From Bacillota bacterium (GTDB lineage Bacteria; Bacillota; Clostridia; Acetivibrionales; DSM-1351): a DNA stretch of 64,000 bases. The position numbers and the translations under genes are program-made. The notes below the pieces were generated by a model. It did not search any database, had not been told where the DNA came from, and worked only from the letters and a program-made list of their open reading frames with translations. Below, piece by piece: positions 50,957 through 58,421 of the stretch (position 1 is its first letter; every line of letters starts with the position of its first letter). The stretch spans positions 434,001 to 498,000 of the forward strand of contig JAEXFI010000045.1 in the NCBI GenBank assembly GCA_023400235.1. Reading direction: 5' to 3'.

Positions 50957-51442
50957 TTATTTTGCGTCGTCGTCCGCCTTGGCAGCTTCAACCTTTGGTG
51001 CTTCCTTATATATGAACAGGATATATATTGCCAGGAATATGGTTCCTGCCACTACGAAGCAGTCTGCAACATTGAAGGTGGGAAATGCATAGCTTCCAAA
51101 GTGGAATTCCAGAAAGTCCACTACCTTTCCATCATTAAAAATCCTGTCATAAAGGTTGCCCAAGGCTCCCGGCAGTATCAAGGATATGGACAGCCTCAGG
51201 AATTTATTTTTATTTTTCACCAGAAAGCCAAGCATAAATAGTACTATGACAGACGTTATTATGATAAAAAACAAAGTCTTGCCCTGAAGGATGCTGAAAG
51301 CAGCCCCTTCATTTTCCAGATGCCTTAAATAAAAGAACTTATCAATTACAGTAACAGGATTCCCCTCAATTTTGTCCATTACCCAAAGCTTGGACACCCT
51401 GTCCAGAATAAAGCCTGCTATTATTATAATTGCCCACATCAT
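50957..51442 (-). CDS. lspA: lipoprotein signal peptidase (signal peptidase II)
   Basis: A 161-residue membrane aspartic protease with four TM helices that cleaves lipoprotein signal peptides. NEGAAFSIL and the two catalytic Asp regions, GNLYDRIFNDGKVVDFL and FNVADCFV, are present. It would process the four lipoproteins coded in this window. The start follows CGGAGGAAAAAT. It lies 26 bases upstream of the pseudouridine synthase start. Confidence 0.95.
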   Translation of the reverse strand: MMWAIIIIAGFILDRVSKLWVMDKIEGNPVTVIDKFFYLRHLENEGAAFSILQGKTLFFIIITSVIVLFMLGFLVKNKNKFLRLSISLILPGALGNLYDRIFNDGKVVDFLEFHFGSYAFPTFNVADCFVVAGTIFLAIYILFIYKEAPKVEAAKADDDAK

Positions 51443-51474
51443 ATTTTTCCTCCGACCGCCTTCCTGGGTGATAA

Positions 51475-53199
51475 TCATGGTAAATACCATCTTGTTATAT
51501 CATTGTATTTATTCCACACGTAGGGATTTACAGCACCTCTTATATTTTTTCCGTACATCATGCTGTCATTAATAAAATAAAGGCCTATATACGGACGTTC
51601 ATCCACTACGGTATTTATAAGGTTTATAAATAAGCTCTTCTGTGTCTCTGCATTGCTATTTGTCAATATCTGCTGGAGATAGCCGTCCACTGCCGGATTG
51701 CTGTAGCCTGCCACATTCAGCCCTGACTGGATTTCAGCTGTTGAGTAGGCAAAGGACAGGTCCGGGACCGAAGACACCTTGTAGCCGGTTAAAGCCAGAT
51801 CATATGCTCCTGATTTCAAGGCATTTTTATAGCTTTCCCAGGGCAGCTTCACTACCTGTACGGTTATTCCGCTTTTTCCAAGCTGTGCGGCAAGCTCCGT
51901 GGCAGTATTGAATCTCAGGGCATTTCCGTCATTTACAATGAGCTTTAGGGCTATGGCCTTTTTACTTCCCTTTTTTACATACTTCTTTTTGGCATCCAGG
52001 GAATAACCGCTTTGTGCCATGAGTTCCTTTGCCTTGCCCACGGAATCTTTTTCTTCAAGATTCACCAGCTTGTAAACCCAGGAATTTGGAGTTAAGGGTA
52101 TCTCCGCAGGAACTGCAATTCCTGTGGCAGCATTGTCCACCAGCAGCTTCTTATCCAACATGTAATTCAATGCATTTCTAAGCCGTTTGTCCATTAATGG
52201 ACCCTTCTTTATGTTCAAAGTCAGAAACTCAAAATTTCTCCCGGTATACCTTTTTAAGTTTATGTCCGTCCTTCCTATATACTTCCTGTATTCATTGTAC
52301 TGAGCGGGAAGTACGTCTACATCCCTGGCCTGGAAGGCCGAATAGGCACTGCTTGAATTATTGAATACCTTTATTTCAATGGTGGCAAGGTATGGCAGCC
52401 TCAGGGAGTTATCTTTTTGGGCAGAACTGGAACTTCCGGCATTATTTGCGGTATCTGCGGTATTCGCGGAAGTTTGCCTCTCATCCGGTTGACTTTCTGC
52501 ATTCCACCATTCTTCATTAAGCTTAAGCTTGACACCGTTCTTCTCATCGAAGGCTTCAAAGCAATATGGCCCTGTGCCCACAGGTGTGAGATTTGCCTTT
52601 GACTTTTTGTCCTCAAGCTTTGAATTTGCAAAGATATGCGAAGAAATTATGGGAAAGGTCAATTGGTTTTTAATAAACGAATAGGGCTGCTTCATATTTA
52701 TTATGACCTTGTTACCGCTTGCAGTAACTGCCGCAATATTTTGAACATTTTTTTTATAGACACTGTCAGTCTTGGCATCCAGAAGAGTATTTATGGTGAA
52801 TACCACATCCTCCGCCTTAAAAGGCGTCTTGTCATGCCATTTGATATTTTCCTTCAGCTCTACTGTCACAGTCAGACCGTCTGTGGAAACAGAAGTTCCT
52901 TTGGCAAGCACCGGCAAAGGCTGCTGCTCATAGTCAAGAGTGTACAGTCCTTCAAATACAAGGCCCAAAAAGTCCTGAACATACAGGTTTCCGGTGGTGA
53001 CAGGATTGAGGGTATCCACAGGAGTGGTAAACAGCCTTACGGCTCCACCCCTGACAGGCCCCTTGTCAATAACATCATACCTGTCTTCATAGGCAGCGTC
53101 CTCTACAGTTCTGTTTTTCTCCAGATTCACAGTACAGGCACTGAGAAATACGCTCAGGGTCGAAATTGTAAGTAACAATATCTTAAAGGTTTTCTTCAT
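51475..53199 (-). CDS. ABC transporter substrate-binding lipoprotein, family 5 (oligopeptide type)
   Basis: A 574-residue lipoprotein: lipobox LSAC near residue 22, then an OppA/DppA-like (SBP_bac_5) fold with GRNFEFLTLNIKKGPLMD near residue 320 and LPGKL-like segments further on. A Ser/Ala/Asn-rich insert (about 245-260) is unusual and probably a surface loop. No permease or ATPase is next to it, so it works with a distant importer or as a sensor. Confidence 0.88.
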   Translation of the reverse strand: MKKTFKILLLTISTLSVFLSACTVNLEKNRTVEDAAYEDRYDVIDKGPVRGGAVRLFTTPVDTLNPVTTGNLYVQDFLGLVFEGLYTLDYEQQPLPVLAKGTSVSTDGLTVTVELKENIKWHDKTPFKAEDVVFTINTLLDAKTDSVYKKNVQNIAAVTASGNKVIINMKQPYSFIKNQLTFPIISSHIFANSKLEDKKSKANLTPVGTGPYCFEAFDEKNGVKLKLNEEWWNAESQPDERQTSANTADTANNAGSSSSAQKDNSLRLPYLATIEIKVFNNSSSAYSAFQARDVDVLPAQYNEYRKYIGRTDINLKRYTGRNFEFLTLNIKKGPLMDKRLRNALNYMLDKKLLVDNAATGIAVPAEIPLTPNSWVYKLVNLEEKDSVGKAKELMAQSGYSLDAKKKYVKKGSKKAIALKLIVNDGNALRFNTATELAAQLGKSGITVQVVKLPWESYKNALKSGAYDLALTGYKVSSVPDLSFAYSTAEIQSGLNVAGYSNPAVDGYLQQILTNSNAETQKSLFINLINTVVDERPYIGLYFINDSMMYGKNIRGAVNPYVWNKYNDITRWYLP

Positions 53200-53220
53200 C
53201 TGCTATTCTTTCTCCTTCAT

Positions 53221-53289
53221 AAGTCAATTATTGCCTCCCACCGGAGCATTTCTCCCCGGAAAAATCATGGTTCAAGCCCTGATTGACTT
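53221..53289. repeat. AAGTCAAT inverted repeat in the gap before the SBP gene
   Basis: AAGTCAAT (53221-53228) and ATTGACTT (53282-53289) enclose CCGGAG...CTCCCCGG. The same arms flank elements at 33231 and 56930. Confidence 0.4.
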
Positions 53290-53301
53290 CGGTAAAACCA
53301 A

Positions 53302-54129
53302 TTATTTCAGCATAACTATTGCGGCAAGGCTTCCTGTTTTTGTTTTATCACCCCTGTAGGAGAAAAACATGTCATTGTTGCATTTTGTGCATACATCGCT
53401 GATAAGAATATTAGCTGGGTCAACACCTCCATCGGTGAGCTCCCTCCTTATAATCCGCTGCAAATCTATATAATATTTTCCGTTCCTGCTTTCTATAAAT
53501 TCGCCGCACCAGGGATGAGCGCCAATAAACCCTTGGTAGACCTCTTCCCCCACCTCGAAGCAGCTTTTGCAGATGGAAGGCCCCACAGCCACCTGCAAAT
53601 CCTTCATATTGCTGTTGTATCTGTCCTTCATCATTTTCAGCCCTTGAAAAGAGATATTCAGGAGGGTGCTCTTCCAGCCTGAATGGATTGAGGTCACGGC
53701 TTTTTTAACCGGATCCAGTATAATAACGGGAACACAGTCTGCATAAAAGGTAACCAGCGGAATACCGGGTATATTTGTTGTAAGTCCGTCATAGCCGGTA
53801 ATATTGCTTTCCCTTGTCAGGCCCTTTCCTGCGTCGGCTTCTTCCACATACCATATCCTGTTGTCATGCACCTGATTTGATAAAACCATTTTATCAAAGT
53901 CCACGCCTATTGCCTCAGCAATAATATGATAATTGGCCAGCACATTTTCCCTCTGGTCGTTCCGGTTGAAGCTCAGATTCAGAGAGGCACACTCTCCTGT
54001 ACTCACACCCCCAAGCCTTGTTGTAAAGCAGTGTGTAAGCATATTATGGTATTTTTTCAGGTTGCTGAATTCTATATATTGCAAGCTGTCCTTCCGGTGT
54101 ACAATAATCTTGTCGTTGCTATATATCAT
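53302..54129 (-). CDS. pgeF: polyphenol-oxidase-like purine nucleoside phosphorylase / peptidoglycan editing factor (YlmD, PgeF)
   Basis: A 275-residue protein of the YlmD/PgeF family. Members hydrolyse or phosphorolyse nucleosides and in E. coli affect peptidoglycan composition. The metal/catalytic His-Cys-His set is visible: TTRLGGVS region near residue 37, FYADCVPV near 130 and IHSGWKST near 148. It begins after ACAGGAGAAGCC, and its 5' side is a tandem repeat array. Which activity applies here is not known. Confidence 0.85.
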   Translation of the reverse strand: MIYSNDKIIVHRKDSLQYIEFSNLKKYHNMLTHCFTTRLGGVSTGECASLNLSFNRNDQRENVLANYHIIAEAIGVDFDKMVLSNQVHDNRIWYVEEADAGKGLTRESNITGYDGLTTNIPGIPLVTFYADCVPVIILDPVKKAVTSIHSGWKSTLLNISFQGLKMMKDRYNSNMKDLQVAVGPSICKSCFEVGEEVYQGFIGAHPWCGEFIESRNGKYYIDLQRIIRRELTDGGVDPANILISDVCTKCNNDMFFSYRGDKTKTGSLAAIVMLK

Positions 54130-54143
54130 GGCTTCTCCTGTCT

Positions 54144-54296
54144 TGCAGGCTCTTTACACTTTATATGCAAGCTCTCTGCATGTCATACTCTTTTTATGCA
54201 ACTCACTGCACTTGCACATTTTCAGTTCAAATTCACTGCATCTGGCACACCTTCTGTGCAAGCCCACTGCATCTGCGCACCCTCTATGCAAGCTGG
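54144..54296. repeat. degenerate ~30-bp tandem repeat, about five units
   Basis: Units of 29-32 bp with a common TATGCAAGCTCACTGCATCT theme, starting in the pgeF leader and running into the last codons of ymdB. It has no spacers of constant sequence, so it is not a CRISPR array. Confidence 0.7.
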
Positions 54297-55078
54297 TGTT
54301 CTTCGAAAAGCCTGTTTATTCTTTCAATCTTCAAAGCCTTCCCTGTTTTATCATCCACTTCAAGAAAAATGGCGCAAAACTGAACCTTTCCCCTGGCAAC
54401 CTCAAACTTTTGAGGCATCCGGTTTATAAATCTTTCAATTATCAGTTCCTTGTCAACCCCTATAACACCTTCATACGGCCCCGTCATGCCAACGTCGGTA
54501 ATTATTGCGGTGCCAAAAGGGAGTATTCTTTCATCTGCGGTCTGAACATGAGTGTGGGTGCCTGCAAGACAACAGATTTTTCCGTCCAGATACCATGCAA
54601 GAGCACACTTTTCAGAGGTCGCCTCAGCATGCATATCTACAAACACCACCTTGGTTCTGGCCTTAATAAGCTCAAGCTCACGGTCTGCCGCAAGAAAGGG
54701 GCAGTCTATACTATCCATGTACACTCTGCCCATCAGGTTCAGCACTGCCAGCTCCTTATCCTGTGATTTCAGTATTGTATAGCCCCTTCCAGGCACATTG
54801 AGCGGAAAGTTGGCTGGTCTGACTATCCGGTCGTCCGAGTCAATGAAATTCAGAATTTCTTTCTTGGACCAGGTGTGGTTACCCATGGTGATACAGTCCA
54901 CACCTGCTTTGTAAAGCTCCTGTGCAATTATATATGTTATGCCGCTGCCTGCAGCACAATTTTCTCCGTTTGCAATACAAAAATCTATCTCAAGTTCCTT
55001 CCTTAGTTTTGGTACACATTCTTTAACAGCTTTTCTTCCCGGGTTTCCATAAACATCCCCTATAAAAAGTATTTTCAA
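54284..55078 (-). CDS. ymdB: YmdB-family metallophosphoesterase
   Basis: A 264-residue enzyme of the TIGR00282 family; YmdB acts as a 2',3'-cyclic nucleotide phosphodiesterase affecting RNA and biofilm in Bacillus. Metal ligands sit in FIGDVYGNPGR, GENCAAGSG, GNHTW, DMHAEATSEK and AGTHTHVQTAD, all present. Translation starts at a TTG after TTTGGAGGAAATAC. It lies next to rny, as in many Firmicutes. Its last codons fall in the tandem repeat. Confidence 0.93.
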   Translation of the reverse strand: MKILFIGDVYGNPGRKAVKECVPKLRKELEIDFCIANGENCAAGSGITYIIAQELYKAGVDCITMGNHTWSKKEILNFIDSDDRIVRPANFPLNVPGRGYTILKSQDKELAVLNLMGRVYMDSIDCPFLAADRELELIKARTKVVFVDMHAEATSEKCALAWYLDGKICCLAGTHTHVQTADERILPFGTAIITDVGMTGPYEGVIGVDKELIIERFINRMPQKFEVARGKVQFCAIFLEVDDKTGKALKIERINRLFEEHQLA

Positions 55079-55111
55079 AGTATTTCCTCCAAAGCTAGCG
55101 TAATTATTAAT

Positions 55112-55140
55112 TTAAATCTGAAATATTACATAAATGTCAA
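55112..55140 (-). promoter_or_regulatory. candidate ymdB promoter
   Basis: TTGACA (55135-55140) and ATTTAA (55112-55117) 17 bases apart on the minus strand, about 35 bases before the start codon. The -10 box is weak. Confidence 0.35.
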
Positions 55141-55229
55141 GATGCTGGCATTAATCAATCTGTCAATATATTATTATACCATTAACAATTATAATACAAA
55201 AATCCATAAAAGGTTAGAGTTATTTTTTT

Positions 55230-55268
55230 AAAACAAAAAAGCGTGGTTTCCCACGCTTTTTGTTTTAA
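55230..55268 (-). terminator. Rho-independent terminator of rny
   Basis: AAAGCGTGG and CCACGCTTT form a stem with a GAAA loop, with A-runs and T-runs on both sides, so it would also work on the plus strand. Confidence 0.85.
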
Positions 55269-55290
55269 ACCGGCTTTACGCCGATAGAAA

Positions 55291-56871
55291 TTACTTAGCA
55301 TATTCAATAGCCCTGGTTTCCCTGAGCAGAGTTACTTTAATCTGTCCGGGATACTCAAGTTCATCTTCTATCTTCTTAACTATTTCCCTTGCCTTGAGTA
55401 CAATGTCCGCATCATTGACAACTTCAGGCTTAACCATAATCCTGATTTCTCTTCCTGCTTGAATTGCAAAACACTTCTCAACTCCTTCAAAGGAATTTGC
55501 AATTTCCTCAAGCTTTTCGAGACGCTTGATATAGGACTCAAGAGTTTCTCTTCTTGCGCCAGGTCTTGCGGCAGATATAGAATCTGCAGCCTGTACCAGT
55601 ACAGAAACAACGCTTGTAGCCTCAACATCACCGTGATGGGAAAGAATTGCATTTACAACATCAGCGCCTTCCTTGTATTTCTTTGCTACATCGGCACCAA
55701 TAGTTACATGCGATCCCTCAACCTCGTGGTCAATGGCCTTACCTATGTCATGAAGCAAACCGGCTCTTTTTGCAAGAGGAACATCAACTCCCAGCTCAGC
55801 CGCCATAATACCGGCCAAGTGTGAAACCTCTATTGAATGGTTAAGTACGTTTTGTCCATAACTGGTTCTGAATTTCAGTTTACCCAGCAGTCGGATAAGT
55901 TCCGGATGCAAACCATGCACACCTGTTTCAAACGCTGCGTTGTCACCCTCCTGACGAATGGTATTGTCAACTTCTTTCTTGGCCTTTTCTACCATTTCTT
56001 CAATCCTTGCAGGATGAATTCTTCCGTCAAGTATAAGCTTTTCCAGCGTTAACCTTGCAACCTCTCTGCGTATGGGGTCAAATCCTGACAATATAACCGC
56101 TTCCGGCGTATCATCTATAATCAGGTCAATTCCTGTCAAGGTCTCGAGAGTTCTGATATTCCTTCCCTCACGACCAATTATTCTACCCTTCATCTCATCA
56201 TTAGGTAAAGGTACTACAGAAACAGTTGCTTCAGATACATGGTCAGCGGCACACTTCTGAATGGCTGTCGCCAGTATGTCCTTGGCCTTTCTGTCTGCTT
56301 CCTGTTTCGCATTTGCTTCAATTTCCTTGATAAGCGCAGCAGCTTCGTGCTTAACTTCATTTTCAATATTTCTGAGAAGGTACTCTTTTGCATCTTCAAC
56401 AGATAAACCGGAGATTCTTTCAAGTTCTTCAGTCTGCTTTTTAACAAGCTCCTCTGAACGATCCTGTAAAATCTCAATATCCTTGATTTTTTTGTTTAAG
56501 GCCTCGTCTTTCTGTTCAAGAGCCTCCACCTTCTTATCAAGGGTCTCTTCCTTCTGAACCAATCTTCTTTCCTGCCGTTGAAATTCATTTCGCCTGTCCT
56601 TGATATCTCTGTCAAGTTCTATCCTGCTCTTATGAATTTCCTCTTTAGCTTCCAGAAGTGCTTCTCTCTTCTTACCTTCGCCTTGCTTTAACGCTTCTCC
56701 AACTATTTTCTGAGCTTCCTGCTCGGCACTGCCTATAGTGGCCTCAGCTTGTTTCTTTCTGGCCTCAAAGCCCTTGTTAAAAGAGATTTTGAAAGATATA
56801 AATGAAGCAATTGCTGCGATAATCAATCCAACGCCTAACCCGATTAAAATGCTTGTAAGTTCGATTGTCAC
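55291..56871 (-). CDS. rny: ribonuclease Y
   Basis: A 526-residue membrane endoribonuclease that starts mRNA decay in Firmicutes. An N-terminal TM (about 4-26) is followed by a long Glu/Lys-rich coiled coil (about 30-205), a KH domain with GRIIGREGRNIRTLE near residue 225 and an HD domain with AGLLHDIGKA near 370 and HHGD near 415. The start is a GTG after a strong AAGGAGGAGGTGT. The following gene in this direction is ymdB. Confidence 0.97.
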   Translation of the reverse strand: MTIELTSILIGLGVGLIIAAIASFISFKISFNKGFEARKKQAEATIGSAEQEAQKIVGEALKQGEGKKREALLEAKEEIHKSRIELDRDIKDRRNEFQRQERRLVQKEETLDKKVEALEQKDEALNKKIKDIEILQDRSEELVKKQTEELERISGLSVEDAKEYLLRNIENEVKHEAAALIKEIEANAKQEADRKAKDILATAIQKCAADHVSEATVSVVPLPNDEMKGRIIGREGRNIRTLETLTGIDLIIDDTPEAVILSGFDPIRREVARLTLEKLILDGRIHPARIEEMVEKAKKEVDNTIRQEGDNAAFETGVHGLHPELIRLLGKLKFRTSYGQNVLNHSIEVSHLAGIMAAELGVDVPLAKRAGLLHDIGKAIDHEVEGSHVTIGADVAKKYKEGADVVNAILSHHGDVEATSVVSVLVQAADSISAARPGARRETLESYIKRLEKLEEIANSFEGVEKCFAIQAGREIRIMVKPEVVNDADIVLKAREIVKKIEDELEYPGQIKVTLLRETRAIEYAK

Positions 56872-56929
56872 ACACCTCCTCCTTATTCAGTTTTCAATGC
56901 TCAATTTTCAAAATTCATATTCAAATAGT

Positions 56930-56976
56930 AGTCAATTATAGTCCTCTGTCTTCCAAAGTATTAACGGAAATTGACT
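56930..56976. repeat. AGTCAATT inverted repeat upstream of rny
   Basis: AGTCAATT (56930-56937) and AATTGACT (56969-56976). The gene-free stretch 56872-57332 contains this, a weak terminator-like hairpin at 57270-57300 and a GTACAGGT/ACCTGTAC hairpin near 57068. I see no supported gene there. Confidence 0.35.
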
Positions 56977-57269
56977 TTTTATGATTGGATATAAGTCGGA
57001 AAGGAGAAAGAAATCCTTACTGTACCGCAAACAGTATGATCAAAAAACTAAGCCTATATGCTACAAGCTATACCTGTACATAAAATGTACAGGTATTCGA
57101 TATGAGATAAATAAAAAACCTGCATATATAATTAGCCTAAAACAAGCTTATATTCAAAGTCAATAATCTGACAAATGCGTTTTCCGATACAAATAACCTT
57201 CTACGATACAACCAACTTAATTGCCATAATCAAGTTAATTTTAATCTTTTTTAATTTTTATGTCAAGAA

Positions 57270-57300
57270 TTAAAAAAATTCATGGGATATTCCCAGGTTT
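57270..57300 (-). terminator. weak terminator-like hairpin after folD
   Basis: TGGGA and TCCCA with a short loop, followed by TTTTTTT on the minus strand. The stem is only 5 bp. Confidence 0.35.
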
Positions 57301-57332
57301 TTTTGTGACTTTTTACCTATAAAACCTGTTGA

Positions 57333-58190
57333 CTATTCCAAATTATTCTGAAGCAAGGTTGCCTTCACGGTATTTTTCATAAGCATTGCCCTGGTCATGG
57401 GACCAACTCCGCCTGTAACTTTTGTAATGGCAGATGCAATTTCTGAAACAGCCTGAAATTCAACGTCCCCCACCAATTTCCCGTCTGCCCCTCTGGAAAC
57501 GCCCACATCTATTACAACTGCACCAGGCTTTACATAATCAGGCTTAATAAACTCAGCTTTTCCAATAGCACATACGATTATATCTGCACTCCTGCATATT
57601 TCAGCAATGTTTGCAGTCTTGGAGTGACAAATGGTAACCGTTGCATTTTTTGCCAGAAGCAATATGGCCTGAGGCTTTCCTACAATATTGCTCCTGCCCA
57701 CTACAACACAGTTTTTCCCTTCAATACCGATATCGTTTGCCTCCAGAAGCTCCACCACTCCCGCAGGTGTGCAGGGCATAAATACGGGCTTGCCTATCAT
57801 CAGATTGCCCACGTTTTCGGGATGGAAGCAATCTGCATCCTTTAAAGGATTTATGGCAGCTATGACCTTTTCATCGCTTATATGCCTGGGAATTGGCATC
57901 TGAACCAGAATTCCATTTACATTCCTGTCGTTATTCAAGGTTTCAATAAGTTCCAGCAGTTCTTCCTCCGTTGTGGATGCAGGCAGGGCATATTCAAAGG
58001 ATTTGATGCCAATCTCGGCACAGTCGTTTTTCTTATGGTTGACATATACCCTGGAGGCAGGATCATCTCCTACTATTATGACTGCCAGACCGGCATTTAT
58101 ACCCTCTTGCCCAAGTGCATCAACTTTTTTCTTAAGTTCAGCTTTAACCCTGGCAGCAAGTTCTGTTCCATTTAATACTTTTGCTGACAT
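57333..58190 (-). CDS. folD: bifunctional methylenetetrahydrofolate dehydrogenase/cyclohydrolase
   Basis: A 285-residue cytosolic enzyme interconverting methylene-, methenyl- and 10-formyl-tetrahydrofolate. YVNHKKNDCAEIG near residue 50 holds the catalytic Lys, and VQMPIPRH and VVGRSNIVGKP (NADP-binding) are intact. It starts after AGAGGAACTTTTT. The R2 element lies upstream. Confidence 0.96.
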   Translation of the reverse strand: MSAKVLNGTELAARVKAELKKKVDALGQEGINAGLAVIIVGDDPASRVYVNHKKNDCAEIGIKSFEYALPASTTEEELLELIETLNNDRNVNGILVQMPIPRHISDEKVIAAINPLKDADCFHPENVGNLMIGKPVFMPCTPAGVVELLEANDIGIEGKNCVVVGRSNIVGKPQAILLLAKNATVTICHSKTANIAEICRSADIIVCAIGKAEFIKPDYVKPGAVVIDVGVSRGADGKLVGDVEFQAVSEIASAITKVTGGVGPMTRAMLMKNTVKATLLQNNLE

Positions 58191-58251
58191 AAAAAGTTCC
58201 TCTCTTTTGTAATTTTATCCGTTTAATAATTTTATCCGAATGGAAAGTACT

Positions 58252-58338
58252 AAACCCAAACCGCTGAAACCTTTAAACAAAATGCTTGAAAGCACATATT
58301 CGCCTGAACGGCAAAGGTTTCAGCCGTAATTGACTTTA
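58252..58338. repeat. covarying intergenic element R2, copy 2 (upstream of folD)
   Basis: Outer stem CCGCTGAAACC/GGTTTCAGC and an inner TGCTT/AAGCA hairpin. The same layout is at 41291-41374 with compensated changes. It lies between the YgiQ-type and folD genes, on either side of which transcription runs on the minus strand. Confidence 0.6.
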
Positions 58339-58421
58339 TATTCCAAACAGACTCTTTATATATTTTATTTTAAGGACTTTCAGTTGTCAATTTTTTTGCT
58401 GGAAAATATAAGCTTCAAATA

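Noticed and set aside
54144..54296. CRISPR array
   Set aside because: Units are adjacent and degenerate, with no unique spacers and no cas genes.
53933..54766. Long plus-strand reading frame over ymdB and the tandem repeat
   Set aside because: It is antisense to two well-supported genes and has no ribosome binding site or recognisable domain.
56981..57166. 60-codon plus-strand reading frame upstream of rny
   Set aside because: No ribosome binding site, no recognisable domain, Lys/Tyr-rich composition as expected of AT-rich spacer.
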